NCBI GenBank assembly: GCA_910585275.1
Contig: CAJUCW010000012.1
Location: 1-64,000 of the forward strand
From: an uncultured Muribaculaceae bacterium
Lineage (GTDB): Bacteria; Bacteroidota; Bacteroidia; Bacteroidales; Muribaculaceae
Direction: 5' to 3'
DNA: 64,000 bases
Shown: positions 26,089 through 34,452 of the stretch, piece after piece
Position numbering within the stretch: position 1 is the first letter of the stretch
Layout of the letters: each line of letters opens with the position of its first letter
Notes under the pieces: generated by a model
The model's input: only the letters and a program-made list of their open reading frames with translations
Databases searched by the model: none
What the model was told of the DNA's origin: nothing
Translations under genes and position numbers: made by a program

Positions 26089-28284
26089 TTAGTTTCCTAA
26101 TTCGAGCTGATTACGCACCAGAGTAAAATAGTTGCCCTTTAACGCTATCAGCTCATCATGCGACCCCGACTCCACCACACGTCCGTCTTCAAGCACAATA
26201 ATGTTGTCGGCGTTCCTCACGGTTGAAAGACGGTGTGCCACTACCACCACCGTCCTTCCTTTATAAAAGTCTTCGAGGTTCTCCACAATCTCGCGCTCGT
26301 TGCGAGCGTCAAGGGAATTCGTCGCCTCATCAAGGAAAATAAAAGCCGGATCACGGTAAACCGCACGGGCTATCAGGATCCTTTGCTTCTGCCCCTGGCT
26401 AAGCCCCACACCGTCGCGCCCTACCTTTGTATCATATCTCAACGGAAGCGACATGATGAAGTCATGGATGCACGCCGTCCGTGCCGCATACTCCAGACGC
26501 CCGCGGTCCACCTCCCCGTCACTCACGGCTATGTTCCTCTCTATCGATTCCGAAAATATCACCCCGTCCTGCATTACGACCCCGCACTGTCTGCGCCACC
26601 ACCGCAGGCTATACTCCTCAATGTCATGCCCCGCTATTTCCAACTGTCCTCCGAGCACAGGGTAATAACCGAGCATAAGACGTATTAGGGTAGTCTTTCC
26701 GCTTCCCGATGCCCCGACAATTGCGGTAACCTTTCCGAAGGGTATGTCAAAGGTCACGTCAGAGAGGGTATTACGGAGCGCATGAGGATCATACCTGAAC
26801 GTCACATCCCTTAACGAGATACCGCCACTGGAGCCGAAATTTGACCTTCTCCCCCTTTCCGGCTCTTCATCGCTTCCGCAGTGAATCTCGTTGATTCGCT
26901 CAAGCGATATGCGCACGTCCTGAAGTGAATATATAAACGACATCAGGCTTTCAACCGGCGAATTGAGCTGTCCCACCATATACTGCACCGCCAGCATGGC
27001 ACCCAGTGATACACGTCCGTCAATCACGGCGGTGGCTGCCACCACCGTGATGAGGATATTTTTCAACTCGTTGATAAATATAGCCCCTGCCTCCTGTGTT
27101 TGCTGAAGCTTCAGCGACTTCATCTGAACCTCGAAGAGGGAAGCCTGGGTGTCTTCCCATTCCCAGCGCCTACGCTTCCCGCAGTCCTGAAGCTTTATCT
27201 CCTGCATCGACGTTATGAACTGGTAGGTGCGGTTTTGATTTTCGGCAGATTTCTCGAACATCTCGTAGTCTATTACTTTCCTGCGGCTAAGGAATAGCGC
27301 TGTCCAAGCCCCGTAGGCAAACGTTCCGCCCATGAAGACGGCAAAAATCAGTGGGTCGTATAAGCAGAGCACCACACTGAAAATCATGAAACTGAAGACA
27401 GAAAACAGGATGCCGAGCACTTGTCCGGTCAGGAAAGACTGCACCCGGGAATGGTCGCCCATCCTCTGAAGGAGGTCGCCCGTAAGCTTGGTGTCGAAAA
27501 ACGACATCGGAAGCTTCAGCAACTTTATGAAAAAGTCGCTGAGAAGCGATATGTTAATACGCATCGACACGTGGAGCAACAGCCATCGCCGGATGAAGTC
27601 GGTGGCGGTTCTCCCTGCCACTATCATCAATTCTCCGAAAAGCACAAGCCAGATGAAGCCCACGTCTTTCCGGTGTATGCCCACATCCACTATAGCCTGT
27701 GTCAGGAAAGGCATAGCAAGCTGCAAAACACATCCGAGGATAAGACCGAGAAGCACCTGCATGAAGTGCCGGCGATACTGCCGGAGATAGCCTAACAGGA
27801 AACCCAGCGAGCGTTTCTCGCCGCTGCCGGTCTCCTTGACCGTGCCGAATGAGGCGTTAGGTTCAAGCAGCATTACCACGCCCTTGGCTTCCGCGCCCTC
27901 GTGTATGCTTCCCCAATGCTCGAGAAAGTCACGGCGGCTGAATGCCACACGCCCTTTCCCGGGGTCGGCTACATGGAACCGTTCTCCTCCGTGAGACACA
28001 CGGTAGAGCACCACGAAATGGCGTTGGTCCCAGTGAAGAATTGCAGGGAGAGGACACTGCGAGAGTTTGTCAGCCGTAAGACGTGCGGAAACAGTGTCGA
28101 AGCCAAGCTTCCTCGCAGCGTCAGTCACCCCGAGGAGCGACACCCCCTCCGTTGTGGGATGGCACAACGTGGAGAGGAACCTCAGCGAATACGCTTTGCC
28201 AAAGTGACGGCACACCATCGCGAGAGCAGCCACGCCACACTGCATGGAGTCCTTCTGTCTTACGAAAGGGAAGCGCCTCTTCAT
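26089..28284 (-). CDS. Peptidase-containing ABC exporter (C39 domain, PCAT type)
   Basis: The 731-residue product starts with a C39 cysteine peptidase (residues about 1-140): catalytic Cys16 in VRQKDSMQCGVAAL, His89 in RHFVVLY and Asp107 in VADPG. A six-helix transmembrane domain (about 160-450) and a nucleotide-binding domain follow. The latter has Walker A GASGSGKTTL, signature LSQGQKQR and Walker B FIFLDEA. Such exporters cleave leader peptides after Gly-Gly and pump the core across the inner membrane. All key residues are present. Its ATG overlaps the stop of the barrel-protein gene by 4 bases, so the two are coupled. The likely substrate is the precursor peptide encoded at 31914-32177, which has a Gly-Gly leader. 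Confidence 0.93.
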   Translation of the reverse strand: MKRRFPFVRQKDSMQCGVAALAMVCRHFGKAYSLRFLSTLCHPTTEGVSLLGVTDAARKLGFDTVSARLTADKLSQCPLPAILHWDQRHFVVLYRVSHGGERFHVADPGKGRVAFSRRDFLEHWGSIHEGAEAKGVVMLLEPNASFGTVKETGSGEKRSLGFLLGYLRQYRRHFMQVLLGLILGCVLQLAMPFLTQAIVDVGIHRKDVGFIWLVLFGELMIVAGRTATDFIRRWLLLHVSMRINISLLSDFFIKLLKLPMSFFDTKLTGDLLQRMGDHSRVQSFLTGQVLGILFSVFSFMIFSVVLCLYDPLIFAVFMGGTFAYGAWTALFLSRRKVIDYEMFEKSAENQNRTYQFITSMQEIKLQDCGKRRRWEWEDTQASLFEVQMKSLKLQQTQEAGAIFINELKNILITVVAATAVIDGRVSLGAMLAVQYMVGQLNSPVESLMSFIYSLQDVRISLERINEIHCGSDEEPERGRRSNFGSSGGISLRDVTFRYDPHALRNTLSDVTFDIPFGKVTAIVGASGSGKTTLIRLMLGYYPVLGGQLEIAGHDIEEYSLRWWRRQCGVVMQDGVIFSESIERNIAVSDGEVDRGRLEYAARTACIHDFIMSLPLRYDTKVGRDGVGLSQGQKQRILIARAVYRDPAFIFLDEATNSLDARNEREIVENLEDFYKGRTVVVVAHRLSTVRNADNIIVLEDGRVVESGSHDELIALKGNYFTLVRNQLELGN

Positions 28285-30443
28285 TTCGACACGTTCGATT
28301 GTGCCCCCGACACGCTACCGTCAAGATTGTCACGCCGGTCTATCTTTTTGCCGTAGCCGAAGGTATAGGTTACATCTATCCTGATCTTCTGTCGATATGA
28401 TTGGTTCATATTTATATATCTCGCTTCATAGACCGGGGAGCCGGTGAAGACCGTTTCCCCATCCCAGGAGGTGTTGAATATGTTGGCAAGAAGCAATGTT
28501 ATGTTCACATTGCCGTTTCCCCATCCCCCCTGGATGTAGTATGAAGGTTTGGTCTTGAAAGTGGAGTCCATGAGCGGGTTGGCATATTTCCTTGGGCTAC
28601 GGTAAGAGAGTACGATGTTGAATTCACCCAAAAAAAGAGTGCCTGCAAGATAATAGCTCAGGTTAGAGAAATTCGGGATGTATCCGCCCTTTCCGGAATT
28701 GTAAATATTGAGGCTCGGGATTGCGTTTATCCAAAGATTTTTGTTAAATAGGGCAAGTGTTGCGGAGGGACCTATATAAAATTGGTTGCAGTCTCCCGTA
28801 TTTTCATAACCTCTGACCACAGCCTGCCCGTCATCGGTGAGTGAATAAACCGTCCTGAATCGGTCGTGCAGGTGCGTCATGTCAGTACTAAAGTTGAGGA
28901 ACAACATGTCGCGAACGCATTCCCAAGTATAGGTCGCTCCTGCCGTCATGGAGGAGTATGGTTTGATGTCAGGGTTGCCGGCAGAATACATCAGCTCGCT
29001 GACACGCGTCACGGCAGGGTTTGACGACGCACTTACCGGGGAGAACACCGAGTACTGGAATTTAACATTAAGATTATGTGTTCTGTTAGGGTTGTAATTA
29101 AATGTGGCAAACCCGAAAGGCCCGGTATAGCGGGTCCTGATTCCGTTAACGTCGCTATGCTCTGTCGTGATTCCACCTTGCACATTGACATAGACCCCGT
29201 TTCCTCTGAAAGAATAACCTATTCTCCCGTTCCAACCATAACGCAAGTATGACGTACGGTCGTTGGTGTCGCCGTAATAGCGTGCGTTTGAATGATATAT
29301 CTCGCAAAAGGCATCTGCAAATATCTTGTGGCGGCTGCCGAAATCTCTTGTCGCCATCAGGGTTGCGGTTGCCGTCGTAGCGTCTTCCCGGGTCTTTCTG
29401 TCGATTTCAAATGGCGTTGAGGTGACGTATGAATAATAATTGTTATTGTGGGAATATCTCAGGTTATAATCGGCGGAGACTGACCATTGGGGGGCAGGTA
29501 CCAGGGAGACGCTACCCAGGAGTTCGAGCGCATTTTGCCTGTCGGGCTGCTCGGTGGTGTAAGTGGTGGAATGGTCGAAGCCGCTGCCGGAGAAAGTCTC
29601 CGTTCCCTTTGAGGTTTGTTTGCCTATGTTGCTGAAAGAGTAGCCTATCCTGTTTGAGACGTATGTGCTGCCGTTGCGGTATAATGCCCTGAATTGCACG
29701 GGATATCTGGCAGACGTAAGTTTATAATCGGTAGGTTCCACGGTTCTGGTTACGTCGCCGTCCTTAAGGCGGTAGGTCTCCACGGCGCGTTCACCGTCAA
29801 ACTTATATTTTGACTGCATCGGCGCCACACAGACGTCGTATGTCATCCGTTTATAGGAAAACTTGGAGTTCACCCTCTCGGTGAATTGCTCCACGCTGAG
29901 GAGAAAAGCTTTTCCGTAGAGTTTGGTATATCCTCCGTATTCATATTCCTGAACGATGAAGTCAACCACGTATGGTTTCCCGAGGTATTTTGCATCGGAG
30001 GGGTTTTCGAGACACACCACGCTCTTCACATTTTTCATGAACATGCCTTCCAGGTCGTCACCGGTTGCCGGGACACCGTTTACGAAATATGATACAGGCA
30101 GCCCTGAAGCAGACGTGATTCCGGAGGGAAGCATCAGCAAGTCGGGAATATGCATCCTTTTCAGGAGCGCGATGGCGTCGGCAGAGGCGTTCTTCTCCTT
30201 TGTAGTGGGAAAGTATTCCGCACTTCCGGGCTTCCGGATAACCCTCTCCCCCTCTACAGTAACCTCGAGCAACTCATGAGCGATTGTGTCGTTTGGCACG
30301 GAATCCTTCCGCAGATCAGCCTTTTTTATTGAATCGGTGGGATTGACCGGCACCCCGCCGGCATAACAAGAAGAGGAAAGGGATGTAAATGCCGTGGTTG
30401 AAAAGGCAGCAAGCGCAATTATAGGGAGTATCTGAAATTTCAT
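28281..30443 (-). CDS. Outer-membrane beta-barrel protein with plug-like domain
   Basis: The 720-residue product has a signal peptide. After a short linker there is a plug-like region (about 58-175) in the style of TonB-dependent receptors but without a carboxypeptidase-like domain: LLEVTVEGERVIRKPGSAEY, SYFVNGVPATGDDLEGMFMK, NPSDAKYLGKPYVVDFIV. A barrel of alternating aromatic strands extends to about residue 705. This fits the Bacteroidetes outer-membrane barrel family often found in rSAM-peptide loci. It could be the outer-membrane exit or an uptake and signalling receptor for the mature peptide. Its start overlaps the radical SAM gene stop by 4 bases, and its stop overlaps the exporter start by 4 bases, so the three are translationally coupled. 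No TolC-type gene is present in the locus. Confidence 0.85.
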   Translation of the reverse strand: MKFQILPIIALAAFSTTAFTSLSSSCYAGGVPVNPTDSIKKADLRKDSVPNDTIAHELLEVTVEGERVIRKPGSAEYFPTTKEKNASADAIALLKRMHIPDLLMLPSGITSASGLPVSYFVNGVPATGDDLEGMFMKNVKSVVCLENPSDAKYLGKPYVVDFIVQEYEYGGYTKLYGKAFLLSVEQFTERVNSKFSYKRMTYDVCVAPMQSKYKFDGERAVETYRLKDGDVTRTVEPTDYKLTSARYPVQFRALYRNGSTYVSNRIGYSFSNIGKQTSKGTETFSGSGFDHSTTYTTEQPDRQNALELLGSVSLVPAPQWSVSADYNLRYSHNNNYYSYVTSTPFEIDRKTREDATTATATLMATRDFGSRHKIFADAFCEIYHSNARYYGDTNDRTSYLRYGWNGRIGYSFRGNGVYVNVQGGITTEHSDVNGIRTRYTGPFGFATFNYNPNRTHNLNVKFQYSVFSPVSASSNPAVTRVSELMYSAGNPDIKPYSSMTAGATYTWECVRDMLFLNFSTDMTHLHDRFRTVYSLTDDGQAVVRGYENTGDCNQFYIGPSATLALFNKNLWINAIPSLNIYNSGKGGYIPNFSNLSYYLAGTLFLGEFNIVLSYRSPRKYANPLMDSTFKTKPSYYIQGGWGNGNVNITLLLANIFNTSWDGETVFTGSPVYEARYINMNQSYRQKIRIDVTYTFGYGKKIDRRDNLDGSVSGAQSNVSK

Positions 30444-31771
30444 CTTTGTTGTTGTTTTGACGTCAGTTTATAGTAGGTGTATAGGGCTTCTTCAAGGCCA
30501 CGTCCGTTCTCGTCGCTATATACGGAACAAAGGTCATGGCTGTCACCATCACACAGATTGGCTATCCTCTTGTCGGGACACCCTCCGGAGCATATCGGCA
30601 GCAATCCGCATTCAAGGCAACGCGGGTCGCTAAAGCAAGTGCCCCTAAGCATATAGTCGGGATATCTCTTTGTGCATACACCGGGCGTTCCGTCTATGTT
30701 GCCGATTATCTTTTGACTGTTGCCGGCATGTTCCCAGCACAAGTATAGCTCACCCTTAGGCCCTATGACATAACTTGAGACAGAAGTGGCGCAGCATCCT
30801 TTCGACAGATGACAGGGATACATGGACTTTATGTTGTTTTTCCATAATTCCGTATTGAATTCAAGATGCTGGGAAGAAGTAAAGAATGTCTCGTCTTCAC
30901 ATCCCTTGTTGGCACGGAGTATGCCGGGATAAACCGACATGAAATAATCCTTGAACCTTTCTTTCAGCATATTATGCACGGATATATATTCCTCCTTATT
31001 CGTATTGTCAACGTTGACACGGAATGTGACCTGACATTTAGGGTTAATCCTAAGGAATTCCGCCACATTATTAAGAATTATGTCAAAAGTGCCTTCCCCG
31101 GACTGGAAAAACCTTTTCTTGTTGTGCGATGCCTTGTCGCCATCAAGAGTAATCTGCATTGAATCAAGCGGGAACTTGCTGAACAGTTCTGACGCCTTTT
31201 TGTTTAGGAGCGTGCCGTTCGTTATAATCGAGTGGTCTATTCTTGAGAGACCCTCCTCCTTTTCAAGCCTTGTCAGAATATGTTCTATTGCAGAAAGACC
31301 TAAAAGAGGCTCGCCTCCGAACCAAGTTATCGAGTATTTGCCGGTAGTTGCCCTCGATTTTATAAAATCCACTATGTTGTCGGCATCCTCCACACTCATG
31401 ATTCCGGAAGGCTTGTTTTGCTCAAAACAATAAGGGCATCTCAAATTACAGCTTACCGTAGGAAGAATGGTAAATGACATATATTCATGCCCAAAGTTAT
31501 CTTTAAGGCAATTCAGTTTCAGGAAGTCGAGGAAACAGTCGTCCTCTTCCTTTGTTGTCAACACCTTCTTCAAACGTAAGGTGGATAACAATTCCTCCGG
31601 TATATCGTTTTGATGGAGTTCCTTTTTCTTGAGCGCATGCAACGTATCGCCAGAGAGTGTGTAAAATGAATTGGTCCTTGCATTATAAAGGAAACATTCT
31701 TCATCCCTCTCAAACAGGAATACATAACGGGAAACTCTAAGCTGGTTATTTTCCGGCAGTGTCAGTGTCAT
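30440..31771 (-). CDS. Radical SAM/SPASM peptide maturase
   Basis: In the 443-residue product, residues about 15-95 form an N-terminal domain (YVFLFERDEECFLYNARTNS) of the kind that may bind leader peptides. The radical SAM barrel has the 4Fe-4S cluster motif C108-x3-C112-x2-C115 (SCNLRCPYCFEQ), a GGEPLL motif, and FRVNVD strands. A Cys-rich SPASM domain (about 320-430) holds auxiliary-cluster ligands: LYLCWEH, CFSDPRCLECGLLPICSGGC, and LC residues near 410-420. SPASM maturases install carbon-sulfur, carbon-carbon or related crosslinks into ribosomal peptides. It lies 142 bases downstream of the precursor gene and overlaps the next gene by 4 bases. The modification type cannot be read from sequence alone; with six Cys in the core, thioether formation is my first guess. 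Confidence 0.9.
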   Translation of the reverse strand: MTLTLPENNQLRVSRYVFLFERDEECFLYNARTNSFYTLSGDTLHALKKKELHQNDIPEELLSTLRLKKVLTTKEEDDCFLDFLKLNCLKDNFGHEYMSFTILPTVSCNLRCPYCFEQNKPSGIMSVEDADNIVDFIKSRATTGKYSITWFGGEPLLGLSAIEHILTRLEKEEGLSRIDHSIITNGTLLNKKASELFSKFPLDSMQITLDGDKASHNKKRFFQSGEGTFDIILNNVAEFLRINPKCQVTFRVNVDNTNKEEYISVHNMLKERFKDYFMSVYPGILRANKGCEDETFFTSSQHLEFNTELWKNNIKSMYPCHLSKGCCATSVSSYVIGPKGELYLCWEHAGNSQKIIGNIDGTPGVCTKRYPDYMLRGTCFSDPRCLECGLLPICSGGCPDKRIANLCDGDSHDLCSVYSDENGRGLEEALYTYYKLTSKQQQR

Positions 31772-31834
31772 AAGTATATTGGAATTATTGTCGGATAATA
31801 ATTAAATGTAATATAAGGCGAACAGAGAATCCAT

Positions 31835-31874
31835 ACCAATCATCTCATCGGATTAACCGGATAAGATGATTGGT
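31835..31874 (-). promoter_or_regulatory. Hairpin between precursor and maturase genes
   Basis: Perfect 11-bp arms (ACCAATCATCT and its complement) enclose 18 bases. There is no U-tract on the minus strand, so it is not a full terminator. A small stem CCTTA/TAAGG lies just after the precursor stop as well. Such elements could stabilise the precursor mRNA or attenuate the maturase operon. Confidence 0.6.
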
Positions 31875-31913
31875 TAGATAGACACCTTATATTTTGTGAC
31901 CTTACATTAAGGT

Positions 31914-32177
31914 TTAATTATTTGGACCTGGATTTACCGGATCTGGTTCTCCCGGTTCAGTGGGTAACACCTTATCTCTATGTATGATACAAATATTTGT
32001 TCCACAATCACTACTATTAGTCTGACATTCATTTTTGATTCTACAATTTCCTGAATGAACATTGCATTTATTGTCCGCACAATCATTGGTTGATGCCACA
32101 CTTCCTCCGGTAATAAAACCGAGCATTTCATCCACGATGATTTCATCCTCGTGGATTGGAATAAGATATTTACTCAT
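31914..32177 (-). CDS. Candidate RiPP precursor peptide, Gly-Gly leader and six-Cys core
   Basis: This 87-residue peptide has an acidic, helix-forming leader (MSKYLIPIHEDEIIVDEMLG, then FITGG) ending in Gly24-Gly25, the cut site expected by C39 exporters. The 62-residue core carries six Cys (33, 38, 45, 51, 58, 63) in 31 residues, interspersed with Asn, Asp and Ser. It closes with a Pro/Glu/Gly-rich tail (VLPTEPGEPDPVNPGPNN). It has no signal peptide or membrane helix. Size, leader and position immediately ahead of a radical SAM/SPASM maturase and a C39 exporter support a ribosomally synthesised, modified peptide. I recognise no named family. Six closely spaced Cys recall SCIFF or ranthipeptide precursors, but the spacing and leader differ. 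Confidence 0.8.
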   Translation of the reverse strand: MSKYLIPIHEDEIIVDEMLGFITGGSVASTNDCADNKCNVHSGNCRIKNECQTNSSDCGTNICIIHRDKVLPTEPGEPDPVNPGPNN

Positions 32178-32564
32178 ATTATGATGAATTTAATTAGTGA
32201 ACTGATTCTTATGTTTTTTAGGGAAATTTATATAATCCTAAGGATTCAATATTCTTGTAATAGTTTATAGTGGGTAAGCTTCAAGCAATAACGGACATGT
32301 TGATATGATTCTTCCGATAGGCTTACCGAGTTTGCTTTTACATTTTTTCTTTCGATAGGCAAAGGTTTTTATGTTAATATTTTATTTTCAAAAAAATTAG
32401 AAAAGTAGAGTTTTCAATATAAGTAGATGTTCAGATAAAATGAAACTTAAAACAAATTATCATTTTAAGTTTGGCAGCCACTTAAAACTTAACCACAGGG
32501 CATTCTACGAATCATGAACCATATTATAATCGTCAGACCGCGACATCGGGTTCTGAAGACATAA

Positions 32565-32588
32565 TGTATCTTATTTTGCAAAGATACA
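32565..32588 (-). promoter_or_regulatory. Probable promoter with overlapping palindrome, peptide locus
   Basis: On the minus strand TATCTTTG (32586-32579) fits the -7 element. The perfect 8-bp inverted repeat TGTATCTT/AAGATACA (32565-32588, spacer 8) covers it, as an operator would. No good TTTG is seen at the usual distance, so activation or another start site is possible. Confidence 0.45.
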
Positions 32589-32860
32589 ATATAAAATCAA
32601 ATAAAATACAATTTATGTATATAAAAAGTTTATATAACCATTATTTTAACTACATTCTCTTGATTTTACTTTGGTAAAGTTACTAATAACATTCTTTTTA
32701 CGCTCAACCTCTTTAATTGCAGCTAATCCTTCATATAAAATACATTATCATAGTTTTTCTCGCTATAAAAGCGCTATATGCACTTATAAAAGTCATATTT
32801 TTAAGATAACGAGACATTCAGCAGCTTTATTTTCCAAAGAGTGCCGGACGCTATAAAAAC

Positions 32861-32888
32861 AACGAATCCCGCCATGGCGGGATTCGTT
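32861..32888 (-). terminator. Terminator of the WecA-like gene
   Basis: A 28-base perfect palindrome (AACGAATCCCGC, CATG, and complement) lies 45 bases past the gene stop. On the minus strand it is followed by GTTTTTATAG. Confidence 0.9.
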
Positions 32889-32932
32889 GGAGTGTGAAGA
32901 AATATTTATTAATTGCGTATGGGGATAGGGAA

Positions 32933-34081
32933 TCAGTCGTAGAGGGGGGTGCCGAGCCTCTGCTCGCGACGACGGATAGCCTTGGTGAGGAGGATGTTGC
33001 CTCCGGTCCATATCACAACGTCGCAGATAAGGAGGACGGTGGCGTTCACATACGGCGACATTATGACGTTGAAACCAATGAACACAAGCGACGCGCCAAG
33101 AATCATAAGCAAAGCCAGACGCTGGTTGAAACCGAGGGCAAGAAGCTTGTGATGGATGTGGCACTTATCCGGCAGGAATGGATTGCGATGGCGGCGCACT
33201 CGATGGAAATAGACCCTGAACACGTCGAAACAGGGAATCACGAGGGGAGACACTGCCACCATGCCCGGATTATACTCAACGTCAAGGAAATCAGGTTTGG
33301 CACACATCACGGCGATGGCGCAGAACACAAGCACCATGCCCGTGGTGAGAGCGCCGGTATCGCCCATGAATATCTTTTTCTGCTTCTTGGGGTCGCCAAA
33401 CACGTTGTAGTAGAAGAATGGGAAGAGAGTGCCCGCAGTGGCTGCGGCTATCATGGAATATACGTATTCTTGTCCGTTGAAAAAGACTATGGCATAAAAC
33501 ATCAATGCAATCGTGCTAAGACCGGAGGCAAGACCGTCAATACCATCGATAAGGTTTATCGCGTTGACCACATAGACAACCAGGAAAGCTGTAAGAATCC
33601 ATGACAGCACCATCGGAATCTCATGAATCCAAAGGATGCCATACAGATTATGGATATACATTCCGGAACATACAAGCAAGATGGCGGCTATTATCTGCAC
33701 CACAAACTTGGCCATGTACCTAACGCCCACAAGGTCATCGGCAAGACCCACAAGATATAGTAAGATAATGGCGCATATCTCAAAAAGGAAGGGGACGAGC
33801 TTTGGCACAAGCGCGAGGTCCATCAGCTCGCTTCCGCATCTCAGATTCAAAGCCACTACAAGAGCAATGGAAAAGAGCATCGCAGGGAAGAAAGCAATGC
33901 CGCCAAGGCGGGGCACTACTCCACGATGTATTTTTCTTTCATCGACTTCATCGAAAAGCTTGCGACGGAACGCGATGAGAAGAATCTGCGGGATAATTAT
34001 ACCTGCGAGAACAACCGACACAGCAAAGACCAGAAGGTCATTTTCAAGCCAGAATAAAAAGTTGCCGTCCTGTGGTAGCAT
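32933..34081 (-). CDS. WecA-like undecaprenyl-phosphate sugar-1-phosphate transferase
   Basis: The 382-residue integral membrane protein has about 11 helices and belongs to the MraY/WecA polyprenyl-phosphate transferase family. Family motifs are all present: LADDLVGVR (metal-binding Asp pair), NAINLIDGIDGLASG, GDTGALTTG, and HRNPFLPDKCHIHHKLLALG, the His-rich carbohydrate-recognition loop of the WecA branch. It would transfer a UDP-linked N-acetylhexosamine phosphate to undecaprenyl phosphate on the cytoplasmic face, starting O-antigen, capsule or S-layer glycan synthesis. No glycan gene cluster is adjacent, so the pathway served is unclear. It has a consensus promoter and a leader of about 210 bases. 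Confidence 0.9.
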   Translation of the reverse strand: MLPQDGNFLFWLENDLLVFAVSVVLAGIIIPQILLIAFRRKLFDEVDERKIHRGVVPRLGGIAFFPAMLFSIALVVALNLRCGSELMDLALVPKLVPFLFEICAIILLYLVGLADDLVGVRYMAKFVVQIIAAILLVCSGMYIHNLYGILWIHEIPMVLSWILTAFLVVYVVNAINLIDGIDGLASGLSTIALMFYAIVFFNGQEYVYSMIAAATAGTLFPFFYYNVFGDPKKQKKIFMGDTGALTTGMVLVFCAIAVMCAKPDFLDVEYNPGMVAVSPLVIPCFDVFRVYFHRVRRHRNPFLPDKCHIHHKLLALGFNQRLALLMILGASLVFIGFNVIMSPYVNATVLLICDVVIWTGGNILLTKAIRRREQRLGTPLYD

Positions 34082-34297
34082 AAATGTTGTACGTTAAATT
34101 TTTGCTTTGGTTATTTTAATTCAGCTCAGTGTGAGTCCCTGAAATCCGACAATCACATCGCTTCCGACGTGGCTATCGCTAAAATTTAGATTTACAAATA
34201 ATGGTCTCGCAAAAAGCTCATTGGCGCAAAGGGAGCCGTCCATACAAATCCATCGAAAAAAAGACGATAGACAAGACAGTCGCCCATTGAGATATTG

Positions 34298-34329
34298 CAA
34301 AATTAATATAAAAAGTTCATTAAATCAAA
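34298..34329 (-). promoter_or_regulatory. Consensus promoter of the WecA-like gene
   Basis: On the minus strand TTTG (34329-34326), a 20-base spacer, then TAATTTTG (34305-34298): a full Bacteroidetes consensus. Confidence 0.85.
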
Positions 34330-34392
34330 AACACAGCGATTTTTTTTATTTTGTTTTTAATATTGTGGAATACAGACCATAATATACTAAAA

Positions 34393-34418
34393 AAAGGCAC
34401 GACCGAAGCCGTGCCTTT
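34393..34418 (-). terminator. Terminator of gapA
   Basis: A 9-bp stem (AAAGGCACG/CGTGCCTTT) around 8 bases, 34 bases past the gapA stop, with TTTTTAG following on the minus strand. Confidence 0.9.
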
Positions 34419-34452
34419 CTGAATTCGTGATATTGCTTATAGCCCTATCCGA

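Larger units (their letters stand above)
32178..32932. other. Long A+T-rich leader and promoter region of the peptide locus
   Basis: Apart from the terminator at 32861-32888, no gene is convincing. A 14-base direct repeat (TTCTTCCGATAGGC at 32309-32322 and TTCTTTCGATAGGC at 32347-32360, 13 of 14 identical) and complementary GGTAAGC/GCTTACC segments (about 32273 and 32321) lie between the probable promoter and the precursor start. They suggest a structured or regulated leader of about 400 bases. An open frame of about 60 codons from 32671 has a TTG start and unlikely composition. Confidence 0.5.
34082..34452. other. Intergenic region: leader of the WecA-like gene and gapA terminator
   Basis: No coding frame is seen. 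The stretch holds the promoter of the WecA-like gene (34298-34329), its roughly 210-base untranslated leader, and the gapA terminator (34393-34418). I do not recognise a riboswitch in the leader. Confidence 0.6.

Noticed and set aside
32671..32856. 61-codon ORF in the A+T-rich region as a possible second peptide precursor
   Set aside because: It has a TTG start, a Ser/Lys/His-rich random composition, no Gly-Gly leader, and lies on the strand opposite to the peptide operon.
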